Source: Begonia masoniana
Taxonomy: Eukaryota > Streptophyta > Magnoliopsida > Cucurbitales > Begoniaceae
DNA length: 64,000 nucleotides
Assembly: GCA_022432975.1 (NCBI GenBank)
Contig: CM039514.1
Span: 9,407,519 to 9,471,518 of the forward strand
Direction of reading: 5' to 3'
Shown here: piece by piece, positions 1 through 11,722 of the stretch
How the letters are laid out: each line of letters begins with the position of its first letter
Position numbering within the stretch: the stretch's first letter is position 1
Position numbers and translations under genes: made by a program
The notes under the pieces: generated by a model
Seen by the model: the letters and a program-made list of their open reading frames with translations, nothing else
The model's database searches: none
What the model was told of the DNA's origin: nothing

Positions 1-1865
1 CCTCCTGAAGTAATATTCTTTAAGAATCTTGCTTTACCAGTCATATGTCGTGAACACCCACTATCAAAGTACCATGCATCAACAGATGTTGCCTTTAGAG
101 AAGTATGAGTAACATTGCATTTTAAGTTCGCTTTCTTTATCCATTTTTGTTTGCAAAATCTGTGCGAAGAAATATATCCAGCAGTACCTTTTCTCAAGTC
201 ATCCAGATAAGCAAAACATCTAGGACGAATATGGCCTTTTCGAAAGCAATAATGACAAACGGGAATAAATTTGTTACCTTTAGCTTTGGAAACCTGTGTA
301 CTGGACTTCATCTCACAACTGTTTTTAGAGTCTGTTTTCTGTTCAGCTTTGTTGATGGATATTGCAACATTCTTCCCTTTATTTTCAGCATATATGTTTG
401 ACACTTTTGGTGACATTGAGCATTCTCCTTTGTAGCCAATTCCAGAGGTATCATCATATGTTCTTCCTGCCATTAAAATATTATCAAGTATAGATGTACC
501 TGAGTTTAGCATTCTGACGTTCTTCTTCATATGATTCAGATCGTTGGTCAGTTGTTCTATCTCATCCTGACTACATTTGAGTTTCACTTCCAGATCAGTA
601 ATAAGCTCTTGAAGACTTCCATTTTCAATTTTTAGACTCCCAATCTGTTTTCGAAGATGATGATTTATTTCAGCCAATTCTGTCCATTTTTCATAGAGCT
701 TCTTATATTCATCAATAAAATCTTCTTTTGTACCTTCATCCATATCATCACTATCTTCAGATAAAGTTTCAGAGACATTTGGAGTGACTTTATCAAAACT
801 TGTAGATTTGGTTTTCACCACCAGTGCCATATTCTGATTTGAGATTTCATCTTCCTTTTCTGAATCACTCTCGCTCCATGTTGTATTGAGAGAAGTCTTT
901 TTCTTCTTCAAAGTATTTGCACATTCCGCCTGAATGTGTCCAAAACCATCACATTCTCTACATTTAATTCCCCTGTTATTCAAGAATTTACCTGAAGTTT
1001 GATTTTCGTCTTTGGACTTCTGAAAACTTGTAGAGTCATTCTTGGTGTTAGTGACATTTTGCTTGACACCACGATTATTTCTACCAAATTTCTTCAACAC
1101 GCTACTGAAATTTCTGGATATCAATGCTAAAGATTCTTCCAGATCATCTTCATTAGATTCTTCAGAATTCTGCATCTCTGCTTTTAAAGCCAGGTCTTTC
1201 ACCTTCTTTGTTTCCACTTTTACATCGAAATTCATCTCAAATGTTCGAAGAGAACCCATCAGCTCCTCTAATTTCATTTTGGTGATATCTTTTGCTTCTT
1301 CAATTGCTGTAACTTTATAAGCAAAGCGTTGGGGCAGAGATCTTAGAGTCTTTCTCACAAGTTTTTCTTCAGAAATAGTTTCACCAAGAGCAAAAGCTTC
1401 ATTAGCAATGTCACAGAGTCTTGCATTAAACTCGGTAATGTTTTCATCATCATGCATCTTCAAGTTCTCAAATTTCGTTGTTAAAAACTGCATCTTTGAT
1501 AGCTTTACTGCTGAAGTACCTTCATAAGTCGTCTGAAGAATATCCCAAGCCTTTTTAGCAGACTCACATGTAGAAATAAGTCTGAATTGAGTAGGATCAA
1601 CACCATTAAAAATAGCATTAAGAGCTTTTGAGTTACTATTTGCTAAAGCATCTTCAGTGACAGACCAGCTTTCTTCTGGTTTGATAGATATGACTCCAGC
1701 TTCGCTTGTAATCGTTGGTGGATCCCAGCCTGTTAGAATAGATTTCCAGGCTTTTTCATCAACAGCCTTAATAAAAGCTCTCATTCGAGCTTTCCAATAA
1801 GCATAATTGTTTCCATTTAGCAAGGGTGGACGCATTGTTGAACCTCCTTCTTTCATAGAGTCCAT
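1..1865 (-). CDS. SIRE-like Ty1/copia gag-protease, 5' part (runs off the window)
   Basis: An uninterrupted minus-strand reading frame of about 621 codons runs from an ATG at 1865 to the left edge, so the rest of pol lies outside the window. The N-terminal half is a copia-type gag (UBN2/DUF4219-like, with LLNGNNYAYWKARM near the start). It is followed by two CCHC zinc knuckles, CRECDGFGHIQAEC and CHYCFRKGHIRPRC, both CX2CX4HX4C, separated by a charged, coiled-coil-prone stretch. Just before the edge comes the aspartic protease signature WYFDSGCSRHMTG. Gag packages element RNA into virus-like particles; the protease cuts the polyprotein. The primer-binding site and LTR lie directly upstream at 1922-3001, so start and orientation agree with an LTR retrotransposon. 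I saw no stop or frameshift, which makes this the best preserved copia ORF here. SIRE-clade assignment is an inference from the two-knuckle gag. Confidence 0.85.
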   Translation of the reverse strand, partial: MDSMKEGGSTMRPPLLNGNNYAYWKARMRAFIKAVDEKAWKSILTGWDPPTITSEAGVISIKPEESWSVTEDALANSNSKALNAIFNGVDPTQFRLISTCESAKKAWDILQTTYEGTSAVKLSKMQFLTTKFENLKMHDDENITEFNARLCDIANEAFALGETISEEKLVRKTLRSLPQRFAYKVTAIEEAKDITKMKLEELMGSLRTFEMNFDVKVETKKVKDLALKAEMQNSEESNEDDLEESLALISRNFSSVLKKFGRNNRGVKQNVTNTKNDSTSFQKSKDENQTSGKFLNNRGIKCRECDGFGHIQAECANTLKKKKTSLNTTWSESDSEKEDEISNQNMALVVKTKSTSFDKVTPNVSETLSEDSDDMDEGTKEDFIDEYKKLYEKWTELAEINHHLRKQIGSLKIENGSLQELITDLEVKLKCSQDEIEQLTNDLNHMKKNVRMLNSGTSILDNILMAGRTYDDTSGIGYKGECSMSPKVSNIYAENKGKNVAISINKAEQKTDSKNSCEMKSSTQVSKAKGNKFIPVCHYCFRKGHIRPRCFAYLDDLRKGTAGYISSHRFCKQKWIKKANLKCNVTHTSLKATSVDAWYFDSGCSRHMTGKARFLKNITSG

Positions 1866-1921
1866 CGTAGCAAAACCAAGATCAAGTCCCACGGATCTCG
1901 CCTAAGAAACAGAGACGATCC

Positions 1922-1935
1922 GCTCTGATACCAAT
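1922..1935 (-). promoter_or_regulatory. Primer-binding site of the SIRE-like copia element
   Basis: On the minus strand this reads TGGTATCAGAGC, complementary to the 3' end of plant initiator tRNA-Met. It lies directly inside the inner LTR edge (CTTTCA) and about 57 bases before the gag ATG. It is where minus-strand cDNA synthesis starts. Confidence 0.85.
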
Positions 1936-3001
1936 TGAAAGATCAAGGTTAGTGACCCGATGTTATAAAGTGTTATAACACTTCGTGTGACACCGGTTAT
2001 AAATACGATATAGGACAATATTAAAAATGCGGAAATTAACGACACAGGAGGTTGTTAACGCAGTTCGGCAATCAACCTACATCTGCGGGGCCACGCACAG
2101 ATATGAAAACATTTCACAAGTTCAAACAAGGTTACAAGACACTCGGACTAAAACAAAATAAGACTCCCTCTTATCTTTGATGCCGCCTCCTTCAACCTTC
2201 ACAAGTGAAACTGTTTTGCGAGCTCCCCTCGACTTTGAAACGATCTCTCCCGAGATCTAGATAACAACAAGATCCTCTTGTTGTTGGTTCCTCCCGAAAC
2301 CCGTGTTATGGCAAGATCCCCTCGCCCACGATCAAGAACGACAAGCTCCCCTTGTCAATAAATAGAACTCCTCCAGAGTTCCAAGGCAGTCTCCTCTCAA
2401 AACTGGATAATAATGAAGATCACAAGAATAAACTCCTATGACACTGTCTGTGACGCTTGACAATGTCTACGGATATGATCACCCAGAACAGGCTTCAACA
2501 AACCAGTCTTTGACAAGACTGAATCAATTAAACACATACACCACACAGAAACGTGGGTGAAGAATAAAGACGCTCAGATCAATAGAGAGATTCCACGAAC
2601 ACAAATAATAGCGTCGGCACCTTTAAACATAAAAAACAAGTCTTTTTATCAAACGCAAGGTGCAGATCTGTTTCTCTCACTAATATCTTCTTGAAACAGA
2701 CTTTTCATTCAAAAGATCCTTTCCCACGAAGTCAGCCTAAGGATCCGAAAACTCTGCCAAACAAACTTGTCGCAGAGACACTTTCTATGACACTTTAGGA
2801 AAGTATCCCAAATATTTAGGAATATGAACCAAGTTTGTTACGATTCCTTTTTCAACAAATCTTATTTGAATTTACGAAATATTCTGCCAAATATTATCTC
2901 CAAAATAGATGGATAGAATAATATATATATCCCAAAAGAATATAATTTCCAAAAAGATATATAACCAAAAATAATCTTTTGCCAAAAATATAATGCCAAC
3001 A
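1936..3001 (-). repeat. 5' LTR of the SIRE-like copia element
   Basis: Read on the minus strand the LTR starts TGTTGGCAT at 3001 and ends CTTTCA at 1936, about 1066 bp, bounded internally by the primer-binding site. The last ~400 bp resemble the sequence at 35640-36030, sharing blocks such as GTGGCCCCGCAGA and GCCGAACTGCGTTA, which identifies a related diverged LTR there. The 3' LTR lies left of the window, so the insertion's TSD cannot be tested. Confidence 0.75.
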
Positions 3002-4130
3002 CATCGTTGCATTAACAATATCCATGTCTCATATTTCACCTTAATTTGCTTTAAATCTTTATATCCTGAACCATTAATTAATTTGTAAAATTTATCTATT
3101 ATACTTCAAAATAATTTGTGGTAAAGTCAATCTCGTTATTCGCAACTATTATAATCTCTTTTAAATTTCACACAATCTCTTTCTAAGCAGTTTATAAATA
3201 AAATTTGATCAGGGAGATCTTTTACTGCAATCACTCCTCCACTTGAAACCTCTCTCGTTCTCGATAAAAATATTAAACCACTTATGCATAAACCTACCCT
3301 TTAGCCAAAACACACAAAATGAAGACATATTCAGAATGTTCTCCACTGCGTCCTCGAACCAACTCTACGGGTACTCATCATTTAATCGAAACCTACGAAC
3401 GAAGGTCCTAACTCAACTAAAGAATTCCAAATACATCAGGATAACTCTTGAATTTTTATTCTAGACCATATTATTTTTTAATTGTCGTTCATTAATTAAT
3501 TTATATAATTTTTTAATTTAATTATTTATTTCATACCATAAAAATTCTACAAATTATAAGAACTACGTCAAAGTGTAACAAGAAAATATAGAACTAGAAT
3601 GTGAACCGAACATTTAATTAAAATGTAAATTTAGGACTGCTTGAAAATATTAGAATTTAAGTAAAATTGACAAATTAACTAATGGGGTTTTTAGTTTTTA
3701 ATTAAAAAATTAAATAAATTTCCATTCGAAAATGAGCAGTGAGAGTGCCAATGTGGCAAAGGCACGTGGATGAGTACATTCACCAATCATTCCAGCCATC
3801 GTTTACTCGCCCGAGTACGTAAATTACAACTATCTCCTCGTTATACGGGCTGGATCTCAAACAAATTGCAATTACCTTTGAGCCGGGTACAGGACTGTAC
3901 CCTCTGTGTGAATATTAATTTAATATATTTATTTTCTTATTTTATTTTCTAAACATAGTTAATGACGCGATAAATAATAATTAATATAATTAACGTAATA
4001 AATTATAAATAAATAATTAATTATATTAATTACATCTATTATTATTTGACATGTCAGCAAGTATACTTAGTTATTAAAATAATTATAACAAACGTAACAT
4101 TCTTATTAAGGAAACCATAGAGTTAGTCAA
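3002..4130. other. AT-rich intergenic spacer, no gene seen
   Basis: About 1.1 kb of strongly AT-rich sequence between two copia elements. The short open frames (for example 3243-3464) have no recognisable motif and look like chance. No RNA gene or clear transposon end was seen. Confidence 0.5.
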
Positions 4131-4158
4131 TATTAACATATGTAGTTAGGTTTACACT
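4131..4158. repeat. Left 28-bp terminal inverted copy of Copia-2 LTR start
   Basis: These 28 bases are the exact reverse complement of 17195-17222. They sit where a direct 3' LTR would be expected and are read through by the 3' end of pol. Confidence 0.8.
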
Positions 4159-5566
4159 TCGGCCGAAGATCTTGGAGAGAAAACTGTTGAACAGGGCCGG
4201 AGGTAAAGGTTTGGTAAGGGCGTCGGCCAATTGATTGCCCGAAGGAGTGAATTTGACCAATAGCCGCTTTTGAAGCACTTTTTAGCGAACGAAGTGATAG
4301 TCGATTTCCACATGCTTGGATTTGGAGTGCAGGACGGGATTAGAAGCCAGATAAGTAGCGCTGAGATTGTCACAGAGTATGATGGGTGGAGCGGGGAGAG
4401 TAATACCAAGTTCCTGTAATAGTGACTGTATCCAAAGGATCTCGGTCGCACCGTTTGCAACACTGCGATACTCGGATTCCGTGCTGGAACGCGACACAGA
4501 TTTCTGTTTAGTGGAGGACCAGGACACGAGATTTGTACCGATAAAGATACAGAAACCACTGGTACTCTTGCGATCATCTGGGCAGGAAGCCCAATCAGCA
4601 TCCGTATAGCAAGTTAAGTGAATAGTGGCAGAGGGCCGAAAATAGATGTCGAGAGAGAGTGTACCTTTAAGGTAGCGCAAGATGCGCTTGACGGCTTGCT
4701 AATGGGCGTCAGATGGGGCATGCATAAACTGTGAAACTTCATTGACTGCAAAAGCGATGTCTGATCGCGTGAGGCAACAATACTGTAAGCCACCAACGAT
4801 GCTACGGTACAGAAAACCATCCGGTAGGGGGGTGCCAGACTGTAAAGAGATGACTGGTCTAGCCACCATTGGAGTCGGAACAGGTTTGCAAGAGGCCATA
4901 TGAGCTCTATGGAGAAGATCCATGATATATCAGGACTGAGAAAGATGCATAGCAGTCGAAGTTTGAGTGACAGAAATGCCCAGAAAGTACAATAGAGGTC
5001 TGAGATCCCGGACTTTGAACTGAGAGTGCAGATAGCGTAAGAGCTCCTCTAACAAAGTCGGGGAATCACCTGTCAAAATGATATCATCCACATACACGAG
5101 CATAATGATAACAGAAGATGGTGTCCGACGTATAAAGAGTGATGAATCAGACCGTGATGCAGAGAAACCCCAATTGAGTAAAGCAGTATGAAGTTTGGTG
5201 TACCAGGCTCTCGAAGATTGCTTAAGTCCGTAGATGGCTTTATGTAATAAGCAGACATCAGACGGAGATGAGGAATCAACGAACCTGGGGGGTTGTTGCA
5301 TGTAGACCTTCTCAATGAGATCACCGTGGAGAAAAGCATTGCTGATGTCGAGTTGTTTAATAGACCACTGAGAAGACACTGCTAAAGAGAGCACGAGACG
5401 AACAGAAGTGGGTATGACTACTGGGCTGAAAGTCTCTTCATAATCAACGCCTTCAGTTTGATCGTATCCCTTGGCTACAAGACGAGTCTTATATCGAGAG
5501 ATCAAGCCGTCGGGATTTAACTTCGTTTTGAAGACCCACTTGCAACCGATGATTTTGGCACTGCAT

Positions 5567-5581
5567 GGGGGGGGGGGGGGG
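5567..5581. repeat. G15 homopolymer
   Basis: Fifteen consecutive G on the plus strand (C15 in Copia-2 pol), inside a proline-rich linker between integrase and reverse transcriptase. The pol frame shifts here, so replication slippage or sequencing length error are both possible. Confidence 0.9.
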
Positions 5582-8500
5582 AACCAAAGTCCAAGTATGT
5601 GTTTGCTGGAGGGCAGAGAATTCCTCTCTCATGGCTGCAAGCCAATGGGGGCATTTGGCGGCATGGGCAAAGGTTCGGGGTTCAGGTGCAGGCTCTAGAA
5701 GGAGGGCGCGTGGCTTAAAGACGTCGGCTTTGGCTCTGGTTGTCATTGGGTGGGTATTTGTAGGTGGAGAGTGAGGTAGGGTTATGGCAATGGGTGGGGA
5801 GTTAGGTAGAGGCATGATGGAGGAGGGTAGGGGAGGAGAAGGAGGAGGATCAGACATAGGTAAAAGAGAGGGAACTGGTAGTGGGGTTGATGTAGTGACA
5901 GTGGATGAAGGTGGATGAGGTATGTAAGGGAGAGAGAGTTCGTAAGGGGAAGAGATGGAGATAGGTTTGGCAATGGAGGCAAAAGGAAATTGAGACTTGA
6001 CAAAGGTGACATGGCGGGAGATATAAATTTTATTTGACTCGGGTTCAAGAAAGAGATAACCTTTGTGGTGGAGACTAGGGCCGAGAAAGACACAAGGACG
6101 AGAACGGGGTTGGAATTTGTGCCTATTGAACGGGCGAAGAAGAGGAAAGAACAGACAACCAAAAACACGAAGTGACAAGTAATCGGGAATTTTATGGAGG
6201 AGGGATTCATATGGCGATGTATGTTGAAGAACAGGAGTGGGAAGCAGATTGATTAAGGTGGCAGCATGAATGAAGGCATAAGGCCAGAAATGGAGAGGAA
6301 CGGAGGAATGAAAAAGGAGAGCAAGGCCCGTCTCGACAATATGACGGTTTTTGCGTTTAGCTCTACCATTTTGATTTGGAGTACATGGATAGGAGACACG
6401 ATGGTGAATGCCGAGAGATGTGAAGAGGGGGGTGAGGGCCTGAAATTCACCACCCCAGTCGGATTGAACAGTTTTAATTTTCGCATTGAATTGTGTTTTA
6501 ACGAACTGATAGAAATGAACAAAGGTGTTGTACACATCACTTTTCAGTTTTAAAGAAAAGAGCCAAGTAAAACGTGTACAGTCATCCACAAATAAGACAA
6601 AATATCGAACACCAGTAATTGATTTTACGGGAGATGGACCTCAAACATCAGAATGTATAATATCAAAAGGGAATTGAGCACGAGATTGAGAAATAGAAAA
6701 GGGAAGCTGGTGGCTCTTGCTCATTTGGCAAGAGGTACAAAAAATGGGTTTTTGGTTGGAACAGACACATTACAGGTTCGGAGAACCTGGTGCATCACCG
6801 AGGAGGATGGGTGCCCTAAACGGTGATGCCAAAAGTTCTCAATTGCAGGGGAAGACCGAGCTTGGAGCAGCAAAAGAGGGGCGACGGATGGAGTGTGATA
6901 AAGACCATTAGTGAGACAGCCATGGAGCAGCATCTGGCGGGTGGTCCGATCCTTAACAAAAAAGGAATTCGGGTGAAATTCAACAAACATGGAATTATCT
7001 TGATAGAGTTTAGAAACACTTAATAGATTGTGAGACAAAGCAGGGGAGTGATAAACATGCTGCAAGGTGAGGGAACGGCTAAGGGCCAAAATAGTGGCAG
7101 AACCGAAAGTAGAAAGGGGTAAAATATTACCTTCGGCCGTGGCTACTTGCGACGGGGAGGAGAGAGGCTGAGGGCAGCTGAGGAGATGAGAGTCCGGCGT
7201 GAAGTGATGGGTAGCACCGGAGTCAAGAACCCAGCTGCTGGCCGGCGACGGGGAAGGGGTAGGGAGAAGGCCGGGAGAATTCTGGCGAGGAGCATAGGGG
7301 AAAACGGGTGAGGTGAGGGGGAAATCTGGGCGGGCCGGGTCGGGTGAAGGAGGGAAGAAGTCTGGGCAGGTAGAAGAGGGTTGATAAGTGGGCTGGGGTG
7401 AATGGGATTCGGGTAGGAAATAGGTAAAATTGGCTTGGGCTCGGGCTCGGGATTGGGCTGGATAATAGGCAAGCTGGGCTGCTGAAGGGAGCTGATAACA
7501 GCGCAGGGCCGAGTGGCCCAGTTTATTACAAATTTGGCAGTGAAGACGATTGGGCTGCGTGGGCCGGTTGGGTCTCCACTTCCCGGCCTGCTGAGAAAAG
7601 TCCAAACCACTATGAAACGGGGCAGGCAAGACTGGAGGGCGAGCAGAAAAGTTTGAGCGAGAGATCCACGGCGGCCGGGAGGGGCGCTGAGAGACGAAGT
7701 GCGCCTGCATGTAACACCTGGTTTTGACGGGTTTTCGGGTTTCCGTAAAGGAATGACATTTTTGTAAATATAGTAAACTGAGTCCGTTTTACGAACGGGA
7801 AGTTTCGTTAGAGCCCTAGTAATTAATGAGGATTTATATAAGAAGAAAGAAATTTCGAAAATCAGAATTGACAGTATAACGCCCAAGTGTTCGGTTTTTG
7901 CTATAATGGGTATTTTGGTAAATAAGTGAAAAAGGTCCGTTTTACAAATAGAGAGATTTATTAGGATCCTTATGACTTAGAGAAATTTTAGGAGAAATAA
8001 GGGAAATTTTGGGATTCAAATTGATGGTGAAATGCCGAGTTTCTGTTTATAATCCTATATTGTTTTAATTCGTAAAAATAGTAAATTAAATCCGTTTGAC
8101 GAACGGAAAGTTTTATTAGAGCCCTGGTAATAAATAGGAACATTTGGTGAAATAAGAAAAATTAGAGAAAACCAAACCGATAGACGATCATTGAGTTAAA
8201 CGGGAGATTTAAACCAAGGGGCAGACTTGTCTTTTTACAAGTCAATTTATTAAATAGGGCAAAAGCCCTTTCTTCTCCATACTTGAACGAATTTTCCAGA
8301 GAGAAATTTCTCTCTGGCGACGGCGAGCCTCAACGACGATTCTTCCTTCAACGCCGGCGATTCTTCCTCCAATCGCTTGGTTTTCTTCATGTTTTCTCCT
8401 CCTATCGTGATTCTAGGTAAGTCTCTAGCGTTTTCCGGCTTTAGTTTGTGATTTTTAGAGGTTTGAACATTTAGGGTTTCGTAGGAATTTCATAGAAACA

Positions 8501-9071
8501 ACCGAGTTTTTGTTAATAATGGTTAGTTATAGTTATAATTATGATTATTGAGCGTTATTTGGTGAAACGTTAGGTGTATTCGATGTTTTGATTGAAAATT
8601 CGAGTTAGGAGCTTTGAGAAATCTCCATTAATGGAGGTTTCTAACTTGTGAGCATAAGTTGCTCGATGAAATGCCTGAGTGATGTTTATTAGAATTTTAG
8701 GAAATTTCCTTTAGTTAGGAGTTTCGTTAGCTTACGAAATTTCACGGTTTAGATTTGTTTTTAACCAAGGACGTTATGGATCCACTTAGGTGACAGCCCG
8801 AAACGAGGAGCTCGGTGTGCAATGGATGACAGGTAAGTTCTCGTGACTTACTGTGGCCGATTGGCCTACACCATAATGTCAGAATTCGTGTTGAGGATTG
8901 TTGAAGCTTTGTTTCTGTTTATATGCTTTGGTTGGGTAGTTTAGGGTTAGTTGTTTTGTAGGTTTTGATTGAATTGTTTTGATGGTACGCACGTTGTATG
9001 TTTATGTTATGCTTTTATTGTCATGCATCATTGTTTTACGAAACGGCACGAAAATGAGTTTACGCATTTAT

Positions 9072-9310
9072 TTCATGAAAAAGAAAACGAAAAGAGGAAT
9101 GAAAAGGAAAACGAAAAGGTAAACGAAAAGGAAAAAAGAAAACGAAAAGGAAAGGGAAACGAAAAGGTAAATGAAAAGGGAAACGAAAAGGAAAACGAAA
9201 AGGAAAACGAAAGGTAAAAGAAAATGAAAAGGAAAAAGGAAAACGAAAAGGTAACGAAAAGGAAAAGAAAAAGGTAAATGAAAAGGAAAATGAAAAGTGT
9301 AAATGAAATG
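9072..9310 (+). repeat. GAAAAN purine minisatellite in Gypsy-1 5' LTR
   Basis: Irregular tandem copies of hexamers such as GAAAAC, GAAAAG and GTAAAC over about 240 bp; the partner LTR has a shorter version at about 14812-14985. The length difference shows slippage after insertion. Open frames rich in Glu/Lys or Phe here are by-products of the repeat. Confidence 0.8.
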
Positions 9311-9904
9311 GATAAATGAATGTCACGTTTTTATGAACTATGTACGCATAGCATGCATTGTCATTTACGTAGAACTTACTGAGATTTATTCTCATAGGTG
9401 TCCTTATGGTGTAGGTGAACCCTAAACAGGTGAGAAAGACGTTCCTCCGTCAGATGATCACGCTGGTTGAAGAAAGATGCCCGTGGGAGTGCGCTGGCGC
9501 AGTTGGTACGACTTCGACCCGTGGGGATGTGTGTAAGTCTTTTGGGCTATTTTGGGTAGAAATACCTAAACAATATGTTTAGGTTGTTGTAAGGATTAGT
9601 TGAATTTGATGTTGATAATAGAATTGTTTTGATTTCACAATTTACTGGAACTGTTGGAGTTTTCTTTTAAATAGGAGAAAATGTTTAGTTTTCAAACGGA
9701 ATCACGCTATTCGTTTTCAGGAAATTTACTTCGTTTTAAATGTTTTGAATCGTATTTATAGTAAATGGTAAAATGAAGGATGTGAATGAGTGATTTTATG
9801 TTAACTGTTTTAGAATGTAAATTGATGTTGAAGTGTTTTGATAGGATAAATTGTATTGAAAAATGAAGGAGAAGTATAGGAGAAATGTGCAGGGAAATAG
9901 AAGC

Positions 9905-10045
9905 AAGCTCTCTGGAAAAAAATTCCAGAGAGCTGGGCGATTGATCGCCCAAAAAGGGGGGATCAATCGCTCCTTAAAAGAGAAACCAGCTGTTTGGAAT
10001 AAATTCCAGAGAGTTGGGCGATTGATCGCCCAAAAAGGGGCGATC
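9905..10045 (+). repeat. Hairpin pair in Gypsy-1 5' LTR
   Basis: CTCTCTGG/CCAGAGAG arms flank a short A-rich loop, followed by a GCGATTGATCGCCC stem opposite GGGGCGATCAATCGC. The same structures, partly deleted, occur in the 3' LTR at about 15577-15690. They lie just upstream of the AT-rich LTR end. Confidence 0.65.
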
Positions 10046-10050
10046 AATCG

Positions 10051-10132
10051 CTGTTCACGTCAACAGTGGTACTGTTCACGTGAACAGTACATACTGTTCA
10101 CGTGAATAGTACATACTGTTCACGTGAATAGT
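10051..10132 (+). promoter_or_regulatory. Array of CACGTG-centred palindromes in the LTR
   Basis: Four copies of the 18-bp palindrome ACTGTTCACGTGAACAGT or close variants at 10051-10066, 10071-10088, 10093-10110 and 10115-10132; three keep the CACGTG core. The 3' LTR has four copies (15689-15705, 15709-15726, 15732-15749, 15942-15959). CACGTG is the plant G-box bound by bZIP and bHLH factors; a role here is inference. Confidence 0.55.
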
Positions 10133-10428
10133 ACCTGAAAATAAAAAAATAAAAAAAACAATATAATAAAAATAAAAATAATAATAATTTTTTTTTTAAC
10201 TTTAATTGTTTGTTTTAATTGATTTTACTTTATCTGTTAATTGTTTTAAATTGTTTTAATTTATTAATGATTTTGTTTTAAATGGTTTAAAACGTAGACT
10301 TCAATTTCGGTTTCGAGTTCTATTTCGATTTCGATTCCGCCTTAAGTTCATTTAAAGTTATAAGTAAAAATAAGTAAAAAAAAATATGTACAGGAAATTG
10401 GGTATAGTGTTAGGGTCGCTACAAATTA

Positions 10429-10445
10429 TGGTATCAGAGCCCCCG
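10429..10445 (+). promoter_or_regulatory. Gypsy-1 primer-binding site
   Basis: TGGTATCAGAGCCCCCG, complementary to the initiator tRNA-Met 3' end, five bases after the 5' LTR end. The following ~80 bases are nearly identical to the leader of the element at 27732. Confidence 0.85.
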
Positions 10446-10588
10446 GGTTTTAAAATCGGTTCTGTAGACTGCTCGACTGCACAGCCACTACGCGGACATC
10501 CTTCCTCAACTGTAAGTATGTTTAAATTGCTTTGTTTAATTTCGATTTCTTAGGACTATTTGCTTTGATTATATAGGAGTTATATAAA

Positions 10589-11722
10589 ATGGTGCATCGA
10601 GGAAATGACCGAGACGATAGAGATGATACGATAGACACCCTTACGGATTTTATTGCACAACAGTCCTAACATATGGAGCGTTAGGCTCAACAGATGGAGA
10701 GACAGTCCCAGCAGTTGGGTACCTTGATAGATCGTGAGGGTGCTAGAGCTCGGGAGACAACGACTCCGGGTAATCGAGGGATGGAAAGATTTCAGAAGCT
10801 CCAACCTCCTGTGTTTAACGGACAGTCTACGGATCCCTCTTCAGCCGAGGAGAGGATTTGAACCATGGAGGACATGCTGGCCTACGCAAGCATTGAGGAC
10901 AGAGAGAAGGTTGCGTTGGTGAGCTACCACCTAGCACTAGATGCCCGATTCAGTTTGGATTCGATCAAGGCAACCACCGATGTGGCGATTATGAGTTGGG
11001 AGCGCTTCAAAATGATATTTTATGACAAGTACTTCAGCCATACGGTGCGGGAGGCAAAGATGGTAGAGTTTATGCATTTGCGGCAGATTGGTTCGATTGC
11101 CGACTATGTGAGGAGGTTCGAGGCCCTGTCCCGATTCGCGCCGCGTCAGGTTAGCGTTAATGAGGACAAGTTACGCAGATTTATGCAGGGACTTGGTCAG
11201 GAATTTCGGATGCGTTTTACTATATCAGGGGTGCGGAATGTATTCTATGATGAGATTGTGGCCAGAGCACTTGAGATTGAGGCCGTTGATCAGAGTTATG
11301 TCAAACCGAGGGAGCCAGCTAAGGGCTTCTTCCGTGAGATACAGCCTCGACCTCAAAACGGAGACTGGCAGCCGCAAGAACAACAGCAGCAATAACAAAG
11401 AGGTGTTAAAAGGCCGTATGCGGGAAACAATGACCAAGGCAAGGGGAAACAAGTGCAAGGAGCTACCCAAAAGCCCCTGTGTCCTATATGTCAGAAAGAG
11501 CACTTCGGTGATTGCAGAATGGCCACGGATAAGTGTTATAGATGTGGAGGAGCGGGCCATTTTGTCAGGAATTTCCCACTACTGGGCCGTGGCCAACAGG
11601 ATGGTGACCAGAAAAGGGTTACTCCGAGGGTTTTTGCGTTCATCGAGTCCGGTGACATGGATGACGGGGCTCGGCCTTCTGCTATTGCAGGTACAATACT
11701 AATATTGCAGTTAGTGAAATAA
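10589..11722 (+). pseudogene. Gypsy-1 gag, four internal stops
   Basis: One reading frame of 378 codons matches the gag of the element at 27892 almost throughout (shared SHTVREAKMVEFM and RRFEALSRFAPRQVSVNEDK). It is broken by stops at 10667-10669, 10682-10684, 10859-10861 and 11393-11395. All four positions are Gln or Arg codons in the related copy, so C-to-T change explains them. The zinc knuckle reads CYRCGGAGHFVRNF, with Phe in place of the final zinc-binding Cys. The frame ends at 11720-11722 just before where the protease should begin. Not functional. Confidence 0.85.

Larger units (their letters stand above)
4123..7709 (-). pseudogene. Copia-2 pol (end of gag, protease, integrase, RT, RNase H), broken
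   Basis: In minus-strand order: gag C-terminus with a CCHC-like ICNKLGHSALRC knuckle, protease WVLDSGATHHF, pre-integrase HHRLGHPSSSV, integrase with TVQSDWGGEF and NQNGRAKRKNRH, reverse transcriptase with LVYVDDIILTGD, then RNase H with YTDADWASC and STESEYRS. These are the standard Ty1/copia domains in the standard order. The frame is broken by a frameshift near 6742 (short T run), a stop at 6642-6644, a frameshift at a 15-base G run (5567-5581), and stops at 4930-4932, 4699-4701 and 4282-4284. After the last one the frame continues through the inverted terminal segment to a stop at 4123-4125. Several stops fit C-to-T or G-to-A change. Not functional. Confidence 0.85.
7710..10423 (+). repeat. 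Gypsy-1 5' LTR (2714 bp)
   Basis: Runs from TGTAACACC to GCTACA and aligns along its length with 13443-16242. It contains an A/G-rich GAAAAN minisatellite (about 9072-9310), two strong hairpins (9905-10045) and an array of CACGTG-centred palindromes (10051-10132). A consensus-like splice donor (GGTAAGTCT) lies at about 8416. Confidence 0.9.

Noticed and set aside
9060..9395. Phe/Ser-rich and Glu/Lys-rich frames in Gypsy-1 LTRs
   Set aside because: They are translations of the GAAAAN minisatellite on either strand.
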